A stretch of 64,000 nt of DNA from assembly GCA_016713325.1 (NCBI GenBank), contig JADJPJ010000006.1, forward strand, positions 62,001 through 126,000. The letters are read 5' to 3'. The notes beneath the pieces are model-generated. The model was given only the letters and a program-made list of their open reading frames with translations, had not been told where the DNA came from and ran no database searches. Each line of letters starts with the position of its first letter. Positions within the stretch are counted from its first letter, which is position 1. The stretch comes from Candidatus Flexifilum affinis (GTDB lineage Bacteria > Chloroflexota > Anaerolineae > Aggregatilineales > Phototrophicaceae). This document shows positions 53,872 to 63,830 of the stretch, piece by piece. The position numbers were made by a program, and so were the translations under genes.

Positions 53872-56055
53872 GTGTTCAGTTCCAAGCCAGCCAAGCGCGA
53901 CCTGCCGCCGCCGCCCCGTCTGGCACGTCCGCCGCGCCAGGTACGCGCGATAGTCGATGAAGAGACCTCGCGCGATCTCCTCCACGGCCTGCATGCCTCG
54001 GTAGAACGCGTGAAGGGTGTCGGTCCCCGCCAGTTGGAGCTGCTGAACCGACTGGGGATCAGCACGATTAACGATCTGCTCTTCTACTTCCCGTCGCGCT
54101 ACGATGATTATACGCAGATGACGACCATCGGCAGGCTTAAGCCGTCTATGCTGGCGACCGTCATCGGCACTGTGCGCCGCACCGAAGAGCGAATCGGCCG
54201 GACGAGCCGGCGCGACTTCTTCATGGTCGTCGAAGATGGCACCGGATCGATCAGCGTGACCTGCTTCGGCCAGGCCTATCTGCGGCGTACCCTCCAGCCC
54301 GGTCAGCAAGTCGTGCTGCGCGGGCAGACATCGTCTTATCGCGATGTCATTCAGTTCACCAATCCGGAGATCATCCCGCTCGACCTGGAGGACTTGCAGG
54401 CAGCGCAGATCGTCCCGGTTTACCCGCTCACCGAGGGGTTGAACAACCGCCAGCTCCGGCGAATCATCGACAAGGCGCTCGACTACTGGGCGGACCGCAT
54501 CCCCGACTATGTCCCTGAGGGGACGCTGGAACGTCTCAATCTGGCCGACCTGGGCTGGGCGCTCCGCAATATTCACTTTCCTGAGGGGCCGGATCATCTT
54601 GAACATGCGAAGAGCCGTCTGATCTTCGATCAGCTCCTGATGCTTCAGCTCACCATCATGGCCAACAGGCGCCAGTGGCAATCGCTTCCGGCGGCCAGTC
54701 TCTCTGTCGAAGACGATCAGGTTGAAGCGCTGGTCACAGCCATGCATCCGTACCCCCTGACCGGCGCACAGCAGCGCTCGATCGAGGATGTACGGCGAGA
54801 CATCGCGCGCACCGTGCCCATGAACCGCCTGCTGCAAGGCGATGTCGGTTCGGGCAAGACGGCCGTCGCGTCCACGGTGATGGCGATCGCCTACCTTTGC
54901 GGTGGTCAGGCAGCCCTGATGGCGCCGACCAGCATCCTGGCGGAACAGCACTACCGCGGCATCAGCGCGGCCTTTGAGCGCCTGCCGGAAACGCTTCACC
55001 CCGAGGGTCGCAGACCCGTCATCGGCCTGCTCACCGGGTCGATTACAACCGGTGAGCGTGAAGCCATCCTCAATGGTCTGCGTGATGGTTCCATCGACAT
55101 CATCATCGGCACACACGCGATCATTCAGCAAGGGGTAGAGTTCCAGAACCTCACCCTGGCGATCATCGACGAGCAGCACCGTTTCGGCGTCGAACAACGC
55201 GGCGCTTTGCGCGGCAAGGGCATGAACCCCCATCTGCTGGTGATGACCGCCACCCCCATCCCGCGTACTCTGGCGCTGACCCTCCACGCAGACCTCGATC
55301 TATCGGTGATCGACGAGATGCCGCCCGGACGCACTCCCGTGCGCACCCGCGTCGTCGAACCAAGCCAGCGCTTCAAAGTCTATGATCTGATTGACGAGCA
55401 AATCGCGTTGGGCCGTCAGGCGTTCATCGTCTACCCGCTTGTGGAAGCGTCCGATCGAATCGAAGCCGGCTCGGCGGTGGAATCCTTTGAAGATATTCGC
55501 AAGATCTTCCATCACCACCACGTTGGACTGCTGCACGGACGCATGCGGTCAGACGAAAAAGATACGATTATGCAGTCCTTCCGCGACCATGAGTTCGACG
55601 TGATGGTCACCACGTCGGTAGCGGAGGTCGGCGTGGATATTCCCAACGCCAGCGTCATCCTGATCGAAGGCGCCAACCGCTTCGGCCTTGCCCAGCTCCA
55701 TCAGTTCCGCGGCCGTGTTGGGCGCGGCGGGCACGCCTCCTACTGCTTCCTTCTCTGCGACACCGACCTTCCCGAAGGAATCGAGCGGCTGAAGGCTCTG
55801 GAGCGTACCAACAACGGTTTCGAGCTCGCCGACATCGACTGGAAACTGCGCGGACCGGGCAATCTTATCGGTACGCAGCAGAGCGGCCGGGGGTCGTTGA
55901 AACTCGTGGAGAGCATGAACAGCGCGCTGGTCGAACAGGCCCAGCGTGAGGCGCGCACCATCTACGAGGAAGATGCCGATCTCGGCCTGGCGCAGCATCA
56001 TCTTCTGGCGCTGCGCATCAAGAATTTGCAGGACACCCGCAGCGATATCAGTTGA
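53872..56055 (+). CDS. recG: ATP-dependent DNA helicase RecG (core)
   Basis: 727 residues from a GTG; the true start may lie upstream because the frame is open from 53653. The wedge domain (about 50-150; VKGVGPRQLELLNRLGI) precedes helicase motifs: GDVGSGKTAVAST (I), APTSILAEQHY (Ia), IIDEQHRFGVEQR (II), MTATPIPRTLAL (III) and QFRGRVGRGGHASYCFL (VI). RecG reverses stalled forks. Complete helicase. The upstream segment at 53203-53652 belongs to the same protein by frame and homology. Confidence 0.93.
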   Translation: MFSSKPAKRDLPPPPRLARPPRQVRAIVDEETSRDLLHGLHASVERVKGVGPRQLELLNRLGISTINDLLFYFPSRYDDYTQMTTIGRLKPSMLATVIGTVRRTEERIGRTSRRDFFMVVEDGTGSISVTCFGQAYLRRTLQPGQQVVLRGQTSSYRDVIQFTNPEIIPLDLEDLQAAQIVPVYPLTEGLNNRQLRRIIDKALDYWADRIPDYVPEGTLERLNLADLGWALRNIHFPEGPDHLEHAKSRLIFDQLLMLQLTIMANRRQWQSLPAASLSVEDDQVEALVTAMHPYPLTGAQQRSIEDVRRDIARTVPMNRLLQGDVGSGKTAVASTVMAIAYLCGGQAALMAPTSILAEQHYRGISAAFERLPETLHPEGRRPVIGLLTGSITTGEREAILNGLRDGSIDIIIGTHAIIQQGVEFQNLTLAIIDEQHRFGVEQRGALRGKGMNPHLLVMTATPIPRTLALTLHADLDLSVIDEMPPGRTPVRTRVVEPSQRFKVYDLIDEQIALGRQAFIVYPLVEASDRIEAGSAVESFEDIRKIFHHHHVGLLHGRMRSDEKDTIMQSFRDHEFDVMVTTSVAEVGVDIPNASVILIEGANRFGLAQLHQFRGRVGRGGHASYCFLLCDTDLPEGIERLKALERTNNGFELADIDWKLRGPGNLIGTQQSGRGSLKLVESMNSALVEQAQREARTIYEEDADLGLAQHHLLALRIKNLQDTRSDIS

Positions 56056-56093
56056 CGCCAATTTGATCACGGTTCGTCGCAAAGGATAGGATT

Positions 56094-56621
56094 ATGGTTC
56101 GCGCACTCTATCCGGGTTCTTTTGATCCAATTCATAACGGACATATCGACATCGCCTTACGCGCGGCGCGAATATTCGACGAGGTCATCGTCGGCGTGTA
56201 TGACTTCCCTAAGAAGAAACTGCTGTTCGAAGTCGAGCAGCGGGTGGAACTTACGCGACAGTGCTTCGCGGATAGCCCGAATATCCAAGTTGCGAAGTTT
56301 TCGGGTTTCACTGTAGACTATGCAAGAGTAGTGGACGCGACCGTTTTGGTGCGCGGCTTGCGGGTTTTTTCGGATTTTGAACTTGAGTTTCGTATGGGGC
56401 TTGCAAATAAAAAACTTGCCCCGGAGATCGAAACCGTTTCAATCATGACGGATATTCAGCACATCTACATCAGCAGCAGCACGATTCGCGAGATCGCCGA
56501 ACTGGGAGGTGATGTCTCCAGTATGGTCCCTCCGTTTGTGGCAGAAGCGCTGAAAAACCGTTTTGCCGAACTCCGCGCAAGCCAGGGCAGCCCCGGCTAC
56601 ACAATCAGCATCCGGGATTGA
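56094..56621 (+). CDS. coaD: Phosphopantetheine adenylyltransferase
   Basis: 175 residues. PGSFDPIHNGHIDI (nucleotide-binding, His14 and His17) and ISSSTIRE are the hallmark motifs; VLVRGLRVFSDFELEF is also conserved. Converts 4'-phosphopantetheine and ATP to dephospho-CoA, the penultimate step of CoA synthesis. It starts 38 bases after recG and precedes a coiled-coil protein gene by 15 bases, a common order. Confidence 0.96.
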   Translation: MVRALYPGSFDPIHNGHIDIALRAARIFDEVIVGVYDFPKKKLLFEVEQRVELTRQCFADSPNIQVAKFSGFTVDYARVVDATVLVRGLRVFSDFELEFRMGLANKKLAPEIETVSIMTDIQHIYISSSTIREIAELGGDVSSMVPPFVAEALKNRFAELRASQGSPGYTISIRD

Positions 56622-56636
56622 GAAAGGGAAGCCACA

Positions 56637-57179
56637 ATGGATATTCAACACCTGGTTGATCGTCTTGAGGATCTGATCGACGAAGGCCGACATATCCCCT
56701 TCAGCAAGCTCACGATGATCGATGAGGAACGTGCGCTGGAGATCATTGACCAGATGCGCATCTCTATCCCGGAAGAGATCGAGAAGGCCGCACGGGTTCT
56801 TGCGCAGCGCGACCGGATCATGGCGCAGGCCAACGAAGAGGCGGCGCGCGTGGTTCAGTTAGCGCGCGAGCGGGGCGACCAGCTCATCGACCGTGAGGCG
56901 CTTGTACAGGCAGCGCAGAGCCGGGCAGCTAACATCATCGAGGCGGCACGGCAGGAATCCGAAGTCATCACGGGTGACGCGGACGGTTACGTGCTGGACT
57001 CGCTGGGCAGCCTGGAACAGCAGTTGGTGAAACTGCTGACCATTGTGCGCAATGGCATTTCCGAAGTGAACAAGAAGCAACCTTCGGGCAACCGTTCCAG
57101 CGCGCCATTGACGGCATCCCTGCCGGTCCAGCAACCGCAGCTCGTGGAAGTCAACGCGCAGAAACCGGCCAGCGAATAG
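56637..57179 (+). CDS. DivIVA / F0-b-like coiled-coil protein
   Basis: 180 residues, predicted all-helical. MDIQHLVDRLEDLIDEGRHI and IDEERALEIIDQMRISIPEE form a short N-terminal region; about 45-125 is a long amphipathic coiled coil with heptad alanines (AQANEEAARVVQLARERG, AANIIEAARQESEV). The tail is Gln/Pro-rich. Such proteins next to coaD occur widely in Firmicutes and Chloroflexota and are annotated as ATPase- or DivIVA-like; a cell-division or envelope scaffold role is an inference. No enzymatic motif. Confidence 0.6.
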   Translation: MDIQHLVDRLEDLIDEGRHIPFSKLTMIDEERALEIIDQMRISIPEEIEKAARVLAQRDRIMAQANEEAARVVQLARERGDQLIDREALVQAAQSRAANIIEAARQESEVITGDADGYVLDSLGSLEQQLVKLLTIVRNGISEVNKKQPSGNRSSAPLTASLPVQQPQLVEVNAQKPASE

Positions 57180-57209
57180 CTGCCGCCGCACACATCCAGG
57201 TGATGCCGC

Positions 57210-59561
57210 TTGCGCCTGATCTTCCTGACTCTGGCGTGGATTGGCGGCATCCTGTACGCGGCCAGCGGCCCAATAGAAGCTGTACCCCTTTGGCTTGGAC
57301 TAGCCACTTTGTCGGTCGCCGTGGCCATTCTGCTGCGGCGCTTCAGCCCGCTGCTCATTACGGCGGCGGCGCTGGGAATTCTGCGCTTCGAACTCCAGGG
57401 CATGAGCAGCCCGCTTGCTACCTTCAACGATACAAGCGTGGTGACGCTGGAAGGCGTGATTGGCGCGGAACCCGACCGGCGCGATACAGCCATTCAGATC
57501 CGCCTCGAAGTTGAATCCCTCTTTCAGAACGGCAGCATCCACCCGGTTGCCGGAAACGTCCTGGTCTCAGCGCCGACAACCTTTGTCGGTGAGTATGGGA
57601 GCAGAATCCGCGCCACCGGGGTGCTCGAAACGCCGCCAGAGAGCGATCGCTTTTCATATGCCGATTATCTGGCCCGCGCCGAAATCTACAGCCTCATGCC
57701 GCGCGCCAGGATCACCCTCCTTGATGTCCCCGCCCGTCAGGATCTCCGATCCGCCCTGCTGTCGTTCAGAAGCAGAGCCTCTCGCGTCATCGACGATGCG
57801 ATTCCAGACCCTTCTGCCAGTCTGCTCGCCGGAATCCTGCTCGGCGATGAGCGAGGCTTATCGCCTGAAGTCAGTGATGCATTTGCGGAAACCGGCGCCG
57901 CTCACGTCATTGCCATCAGCGGCTTCAACATGGCGATCCTCGGCGGCTTCATGACCCGCGTCCTGCGCCAGCTCAAGGTCAGGCCGGTTCCAGCCGCCCT
58001 GATCAGCGTGGCGATCATCGCGCTCTATGCGGCCTTCGTCGGTGGCAGTCCGGGCGTCGTCCGTGCCGCGCTGATGACCAGCCTCGTCTTTATCGCCAGC
58101 GCCGTGCGCCGCAAACCCTACCTGCCTACTTCGCTGGCCTTCGCGGTGCTGCTTCTCTCCGCCCTCGATCCGCTGATGCTGTGGGACGTCGGTTTCCAAC
58201 TCAGCGTCTTTGCCGTGCTGGGTCTCGCCATCTTTGCTTCGCCCTTCGCCGCTGCCCACGATCACCTCTTCAGCGGACTCCCCACCGTGCTTAATCCGCT
58301 CTCCGGCTTGCTGCGCGAATCGATCACCGTCAGCCTGGCCGCCCTGGTGTTCACACTGCCGCTCTCGGCATTGACCTTTGGGCGCCTGTCGCCTGCCGTC
58401 GTCCTGGTCAACGCCCTGATCGTCCCGGTACAGCCAGCTATCATGCTGTTCGGCGGGCTGGGCGTTGTGATCGGCCTGCTGGCTCATGAAACTGGGAAGG
58501 TCTCTCTCTGGCTGGCCCTGCTGCCGCTGGCCTGGACGACAGCCATCGTTCGCTTATTTGCGCAACTTCCTGATGTGCCCGTATATCCTTCACCAAACGC
58601 GATTGCCAGTCTCTTCATCGGCATCATGGCAATCGCCGTGATTCGCGCGGCCCGCCCCGAGTGGAGTGAGAATGTGAAGAACTGGTCCCGGTCGACGATG
58701 GTGGTCGCCGCGGTACTCCTCGCCAGCGCACTGCTGTTCGTTCTGGCGCTGGCGCTCTGGCGCAGCCGGCCAGACGGGCTGATGCATCTGTGGTTTTTTG
58801 ACTTCGGACGGTCGACCGTGCTGATGCAGACCCCACAGGGACAGCACGTGCTCATCGATGGTGGAAACTATCCATCCAGGCTGCTGACGGCGATCGGCGA
58901 CCGACTGCCCTTCTACGACCGCACCATCGAGCTTCAGTTCATCAGCCAGCCGGACGATCAGTTCGTCTCCGCCCTGCCCGTCTTCTACGATCGTTATCAC
59001 GCGGACCTGGTGGTGATCAACGGCGCGCTTGACGATAGCGACGTACTCGCACAACTTGGCGAGCAATGGGACGGTTCAGCGCAGCGGCCAGCGGTGTTGA
59101 ATGAAGTTTTTCAGACAGGCGATGGCGTATCGCTGGTGATCAGGCACAGCGCGCAAGAGGCGGTGAACGGCGCAACGAGTGACGCCGATCGCGACGACCA
59201 GGCACTGGCGCTTCAGGCGCACTATGGGCAGTTCAGTTTCCTGTACACCGGGGATCTGAGCGCATCGGCTCAGAATGCGCTTCTGACGGACGGAGCACTT
59301 TCGCATGTGACGCTGCTGCACGCCCCACGCGGCGCGTCTTCGGAAGCGCTGAATGAGGATCTGCTCGCCCGCCTGATGCCGAACATCGCCATCGTTCAGA
59401 CGGATTCACTGCGGCGGGGCAGCGAGCCCTCGTCCGCCACATTGACCCTGCTGCATCAGGCGCAGGTCTTTCGAACCGATCTGGTGGGGACGGTTCACAT
59501 CTACACAGACGGCCAGGAGGTATGGGTGGAAAGCGAACGGGTTCCCGCCCCATCCTCCTGA
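57210..59561 (+). CDS. comEC: ComEC/Rec2 DNA-uptake channel with degenerate MBL-like domain
   Basis: 783 residues from a TTG with AGGTGA at 8 bases. The N-terminal OB/DUF4131 region (about 60-175), a Competence domain with helices (about 200-500; GAAHVIAISGFNMAILG, VGGSPGVVRAALM, LDPLMLWDVGFQLSV), then a C-terminal metallo-beta-lactamase-like domain (about 525-765). That domain keeps LIDGG (Asp550), but the metal-binding THxDxDH reads ISQPDDQF (578-585), and the HHGS block reads APRGAS (705-710). It is therefore unlikely to bind metal or cut DNA. Membrane channel for single-strand DNA import. Confidence 0.88.
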   Translation: MRLIFLTLAWIGGILYAASGPIEAVPLWLGLATLSVAVAILLRRFSPLLITAAALGILRFELQGMSSPLATFNDTSVVTLEGVIGAEPDRRDTAIQIRLEVESLFQNGSIHPVAGNVLVSAPTTFVGEYGSRIRATGVLETPPESDRFSYADYLARAEIYSLMPRARITLLDVPARQDLRSALLSFRSRASRVIDDAIPDPSASLLAGILLGDERGLSPEVSDAFAETGAAHVIAISGFNMAILGGFMTRVLRQLKVRPVPAALISVAIIALYAAFVGGSPGVVRAALMTSLVFIASAVRRKPYLPTSLAFAVLLLSALDPLMLWDVGFQLSVFAVLGLAIFASPFAAAHDHLFSGLPTVLNPLSGLLRESITVSLAALVFTLPLSALTFGRLSPAVVLVNALIVPVQPAIMLFGGLGVVIGLLAHETGKVSLWLALLPLAWTTAIVRLFAQLPDVPVYPSPNAIASLFIGIMAIAVIRAARPEWSENVKNWSRSTMVVAAVLLASALLFVLALALWRSRPDGLMHLWFFDFGRSTVLMQTPQGQHVLIDGGNYPSRLLTAIGDRLPFYDRTIELQFISQPDDQFVSALPVFYDRYHADLVVINGALDDSDVLAQLGEQWDGSAQRPAVLNEVFQTGDGVSLVIRHSAQEAVNGATSDADRDDQALALQAHYGQFSFLYTGDLSASAQNALLTDGALSHVTLLHAPRGASSEALNEDLLARLMPNIAIVQTDSLRRGSEPSSATLTLLHQAQVFRTDLVGTVHIYTDGQEVWVESERVPAPSS

Positions 59562-59598
59562 CGCGACTTCAACGCGACTTGAATCAAGAGACTGAAGA

Positions 59599-59988
59599 TC
59601 AGATACGCTGTTCGAGAAGCCAGAAAATGAAGAAGTAAGTCCCGGCAATCACCGCGGTGATGATCGCCGGCGCGCCCGTACGATTTTTTCGCGCTCTGAC
59701 CAGACCGGCCGAGATCAGCGGAAAGATGAACATGCCCACATTGATGACCATCATGCCGAATTCCTTGCGGGCCAGCAGCGGCGGGCGAGTCGACAGACTG
59801 AGCTTGGCGACAATGGCGAAGAGCAGCACGCTGGCCATGAGCAGCGTAGGCACCATGTTTTTGTCGGGGATCGTAAACAGGGTAAAGAGGGCGAAAAAGA
59901 AAATTACGTAGAGGAAGACGCTCCAGATGATATCTCTACCCGAACCTGGACCGATGATCCTCAGGATTTCCTGGAAATCGATCTCCAC
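59599..59988 (-). CDS. Small polytopic membrane protein of unknown function
   Basis: 129 residues with four hydrophobic helices (about 20-42, 45-63, 75-97 and 107-125). No recognised family. A short acidic start (MEIDFQEILRII) is cytosolic by the positive-inside rule of the basic loop RARKNRTG. Convergent with comEC (38 bases apart) and divergent from nusB. It could be a lineage-specific envelope protein. Confidence 0.55.
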   Translation of the reverse strand: MEIDFQEILRIIGPGSGRDIIWSVFLYVIFFFALFTLFTIPDKNMVPTLLMASVLLFAIVAKLSLSTRPPLLARKEFGMMVINVGMFIFPLISAGLVRARKNRTGAPAIITAVIAGTYFFIFWLLEQRI

Positions 59989-60179
59989 GAAGTGCCTCCA
60001 TAGTCGCCACCAGGCCGATCAACACGGGTATCTTACCATGACCGGCTCAACTCGGCATCACATCGACTTTTCGATTGGCCGGCAAACGCGCGCATTCTCG
60101 ACTCATGGACAGGAGATAGGAAAAACGCGACGTCTGAAGTACACTACCGGCGGTCTTACAAGAGAAAACAGCATCATTC

Positions 60180-60716
60180 GTGAACGACATCCCCTACCCT
60201 AATGAATCCAACAGCGAACCGGAACCGCGTTACGCAAGCGATAGCTCCATTGCTCGGCAAATTGCGCTGCAAACGCTTTACGAGTTCGACATTGCCGGTC
60301 ATGATCCGCTGCAAGTCCTGGCGCGGCACCTGCGCTTGCAGGAGCCTCCTCCGCGGGCGGCCAAAATGGCGCGGACGCTCGTCGTCGGAGTGCATGCGCA
60401 TCGCACGCAGCTGGACCACGCAGTCGAGCAGCGCGCCAGCGAGTTTCCGGTCGATCTGCTCGCCGTCATCGATCGGAACATCCTGCGCATTGCCCTTTTC
60501 GAGTTCGCCGTCTGGACCGTCACCCCTGTCGCCGTCGCCATTGATGAAGCGGTCGAGCTGGCGAAGGACTTCGGCGCCGACGGAACTCCCAGCTTCATCA
60601 ACGGCGTGCTGCGATCGATTGCCATCGACGATGAACTACTTGAGGCCTTGCACCAGCCTGTTGAACTGACCGACGAGGACGGCGAAGACAGCGAGGACAG
60701 CGATGAAGATGCCTAA
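60180..60716 (+). CDS. nusB: Transcription antitermination factor NusB
   Basis: 178 residues from a GTG. The body shows ARQIALQTLYEFDIAGHD at the start, VVGVHAHRTQLDHAVEQ in the middle and FAVWTVTPVAVAIDEAVELAKDFGADGTPSFINGVL at the C-terminus, the RNA- and S10-binding NusB fold. Ends in an acidic tail (EDGEDSEDSDEDA), longer than usual. Needed for rRNA transcription antitermination. It overlaps tatC by 14 bases. Confidence 0.92.
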   Translation: MNDIPYPNESNSEPEPRYASDSSIARQIALQTLYEFDIAGHDPLQVLARHLRLQEPPPRAAKMARTLVVGVHAHRTQLDHAVEQRASEFPVDLLAVIDRNILRIALFEFAVWTVTPVAVAIDEAVELAKDFGADGTPSFINGVLRSIAIDDELLEALHQPVELTDEDGEDSEDSDEDA

Positions 60717-61512
60717 ACTGCGTTTAAGAAGATCGCGTCCTTTGCCGGTCGATTCCTCGACGTCCACACCGGTCGTCGTTGAGGAGGGGTCGGAGGAGCA
60801 GCTGCACATGACGCTGCTCGAACACCTCAATGAGCTGCGTCAGCGTCTGACCCGCGCCGCGCTGGGGTTGGCCGTGGGTGTCATCGTCGGCTTTCCACTG
60901 GCGGGCCCCATGCTCGGCTACCTCAAAGAGCCTTATGGCGACCGTTTTCAGGCGCTCGATCCCACGAACCCGGTCATTTCTTATTTCCGTGTCGCGCTGA
61001 TGATTGGCGCTATTTTGACAATCCCCTGGACTACCTACCAGGTGCTGATGTTCGTCATTCCGGGGCTGACGCGCAAAGAAAAGGGCATGGTCTTCCGGGC
61101 GCTTCCAGCCATCACCGGGCTGTTCGTCGTTGGCGCACTCTTCGCCTGGTTTATGCTCATCCCGCCAGCCCTCGACTTTCTGGTCAATTTCCAGTCGGAT
61201 ATCTTCGTCGCGCAGTGGACGGCTGATGGCTACCTTGGCTTCATCACGGCACTGATCTTCTGGATGGGCGTGGCCTTTGAAACACCGCTGATCTTCTTCG
61301 TGCTTTCCCTGATGGGACTGGTTCAGTCGAGAACCCTGATTCAAAACTGGCGTATTGCCGTGGTAGGCGGCGCTGTGGCAGCGGCATTCATTACACCGAC
61401 TATCGACCCGGTCAACATGTTCCTGGTCATGGGACCACTGCTGGCGCTTTACGCCTTCAGCATTCTGCTCGTCACGATCGGCAATCGTATCAACCGGGTA
61501 GAGCCGCTGTGA
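60703..61512 (+). CDS. tatC: Sec-independent protein translocase TatC
   Basis: 269 residues, six expected helices. The start region contains LLEHLNELRQRLTRAALG, the TatC signature, and the next conserved blocks are IPWTTYQVLMFVIPGLTRKEK and FVLSLMGLVQSRTL. Exports folded proteins with twin-arginine signals together with TatA. The start overlaps nusB; the stop overlaps the arginase GTG by four bases. No tatA gene is visible in the window. Confidence 0.94.
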   Translation: MKMPKLRLRRSRPLPVDSSTSTPVVVEEGSEEQLHMTLLEHLNELRQRLTRAALGLAVGVIVGFPLAGPMLGYLKEPYGDRFQALDPTNPVISYFRVALMIGAILTIPWTTYQVLMFVIPGLTRKEKGMVFRALPAITGLFVVGALFAWFMLIPPALDFLVNFQSDIFVAQWTADGYLGFITALIFWMGVAFETPLIFFVLSLMGLVQSRTLIQNWRIAVVGGAVAAAFITPTIDPVNMFLVMGPLLALYAFSILLVTIGNRINRVEPL

Positions 61513-62414
61513 CCGGTCCAAAGTCCTGCGATGTGCGGGTCTTCGGCGTTCCGATGGATCTCGGGCAGCGCCGGCGCGGAGTCGACATGGGACCCTCCGC
61601 CCTGCGCTATGCCGGCCTGGATGCCCGCCTGCGAAAGATGGGCTATAACGTCGTGGACAGCGGCAATCTGAGTGTGCCGGTGTCGGAAGAAATCGACGTT
61701 ACCGACGAAGACGGACGTGCCCACAACGCCACGGCCATCGCGAAAATAGGCCAACAGGCTTACCGTCACATGTGCGAAACCATCGAACGCGGCGAATTCG
61801 CCCTCTTCCTCGGTGGCGATCACAGCATTTCCATGGGTACTGTCGCCGGGTCGCTGGGAAGAAATGAGCGTGTCGGCGTCCTGTGGATCGATGCTCACGG
61901 CGATTTCAACACGCCGATGACCACGCCTTCCGGCAATGTGCACGGAATGGTTGTCGCCTCGCTCATGGGCCTGTGCCCGCCACCGCTGCGCTTTGGCGAC
62001 AAGGTTTTGCGTCCCGAACAGATCGCCTACATCGGCATCCGCGACCTCGATGTCGAGGAGAAACGCGCGATGGTGCAGCATGGCCTCAAGGTGCTGACCA
62101 TGCGCGACATCGACGAGGTGGGCATGGCCTCGGTGGTCCGCGCTGCGCTGAACGCACTGGGCAATGTCGAAGCCATCCACGTCAGCCTGGACATGGATGC
62201 GCTCGATCCCAGTTTTGCCCCCGGCGTCGGCACTCCGGTTCCTGGCGGCCTGACCTACCGCGAAGCGCATCTGCTGATGGAAATGCTGGCCGACGACGGC
62301 CGTGTGCGGGCGATGGATATTGTCGAGGTCAATCCGATTCTCGACTCAGGCAATGCGACGGGTAAGCTCGCCATTGAGCTGGCGGCCAGTCTTCTGGGAT
62401 CACGTATTCTCTGA
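61509..62414 (+). CDS. Arginase / ureohydrolase family
   Basis: 301 residues from a GTG. The two-manganese site is present: [21 protein letters not shown], and [14 protein letters not shown]. Length and the [17 protein letters not shown] start fit RocF-type arginase, which hydrolyses arginine to ornithine and urea; agmatinase or formimidoylglutamase are alternatives. Its TGA overlaps the ATG of the next gene by one base. Confidence 0.88.
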   Translation: MTGPKSCDVRVFGVPMDLGQRRRGVDMGPSALRYAGLDARLRKMGYNVVDSGNLSVPVSEEIDVTDEDGRAHNATAIAKIGQQAYRHMCETIERGEFALFLGGDHSISMGTVAGSLGRNERVGVLWIDAHGDFNTPMTTPSGNVHGMVVASLMGLCPPPLRFGDKVLRPEQIAYIGIRDLDVEEKRAMVQHGLKVLTMRDIDEVGMASVVRAALNALGNVEAIHVSLDMDALDPSFAPGVGTPVPGGLTYREAHLLMEMLADDGRVRAMDIVEVNPILDSGNATGKLAIELAASLLGSRIL

Positions 62415-63830
62415 TGGCTTTTCTTAGACGCCGACGCGCCAGGCGCGTCCTGGTCATCGGGCTGGACTGCGCCGGCCCCGATCTTGTCTTCGATCAACTT
62501 CGCAGCGATCTCCCAACGATCAGTCGGTTGGCCGAACAGGGGCTGAGCGGCCGGCTGCGCTCGTCCATCCCATGCATCACCGTGCCGGCCTGGGCCAGCA
62601 TGATGAGCAGCCGCGATCCCGGCGTGCTCGGCTGCTACGGCTTCCGCAACCGACGCGACTATTCCTACGACGGTATGGCCACCGCCGACAGCAGCGCGAT
62701 TCAGGTCCCGCGTCTGTGGGATTACCTGAGCGCAGGAGGGAAACAGTCGGTACTCCTGGGCGTACCTCAGACGTACCCCGTCCGTCCCCTGAACGGCCAC
62801 CTGGTCAGCGACTTCATGACACCCGGAACCGATACAACCTTCACCTTCCCGCCACTGCTGAAGGGGGAAGTGCTGAACCTCACGCCGGACTACCGTTTCG
62901 ATGTCCGTGAATTCCGCACCCCCGACAAGGCCAATCTCCTGCGCGCCATTCAGGAGATGACCGAGCGTCAGATGGGCGTCGTCAAGCACCTTATTCAGTC
63001 CAAGCCGTGGGACTACTTCATGTACATGAACATCGGCACGGACCGGATGCACCACGGCTTCTGGCGCTTCCACGATCCGGAGCACCGGCTTCACGAGCCC
63101 AGGAGCCCCTTCCGTCATGTCATCCGCGACTACTACCGGATGATGGATTCGCTGATCGCGGATCTGATCCGGTTGGCGGGCGAGGATACCGCAGTCCTGG
63201 TCGTCAGCGATCATGGCGTGACGCGTATGGATGGCGGCATCTGCATCAACGAGTGGCTGTGGCAGAATGGCTGGCTAGCATTCAAAACGCCGCCGGCGAC
63301 CGGCCAACTCACCCGCATCGAAGATGCCGACATCGACTGGCAGCGTACACGCGCCTGGGCCAGCGGCGGTTACTACGCCCGCATCTTCATGAATGTTGAG
63401 CGTCGGGAGCCCAGCGGAGTGATTGACCCGGAGCAGTACGAATACGTCCGCGAGAGTCCGGCAGCCGCCATCCGTGCCATTCCAGGACCATCCGGGGGAG
63501 CCACTGAACACCAGCGTGTTCAAGCCGCAGGATATCTACCAGCAGGTGAATAACATCCCGCCCGACTTGCTGGTGTACTTTGGCGATCTTCACTGGCGCG
63601 CCGTCGGCAGCCTGGGTCATGGCCGGCACTTCACATACGATAACGACACCGGACCCGATGACGCGAACCACGCCGAAGATGGCATGTATGTCTTCTACGA
63701 CCCATACCAGCCGGCCGGCGGCGCCGTCGAACATCATCAACTGATGGACATCGCCCCTACCCTGCTCGACAAGTTCGGATTGCCCATCCCGCGCGACATG
63801 CAGGGACGCGCATTTGCGCAGACCCGCTAG
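62414..63830 (+). pseudogene. Alkaline-phosphatase-superfamily nucleotide phosphodiesterase, single-base frameshift
   Basis: The alkaline-phosphatase fold shows VLVIGLDCAGPDLVFD, the nucleophile Thr in CITVPAWASMMSS, GTDRMHHGFW and VSDHGVTRMDGG (metal ligands). The recorded frame breaks at about 63485: read as CCA-GAC-CAT instead of CCA-GGA-CCA, the protein continues as DHPGEPLNTSVFKPQDIYQQ and ends with DIAPTLLDKFGLPIPRDMQG. Deleting one G restores a 471-residue protein, the usual size of this type I phosphodiesterase/nucleotide pyrophosphatase family. Substrate unknown. Last of the nusB-tatC-arginase operon; its stop overlaps rlmN tail to tail. Confidence 0.82.

Noticed and set aside
53176..55287. 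Long open frame of 703 codons on the minus strand
   Set aside because: It lies entirely opposite fakB and recG, has no family features, and arises from the GC-rich codon bias of the plus-strand genes.
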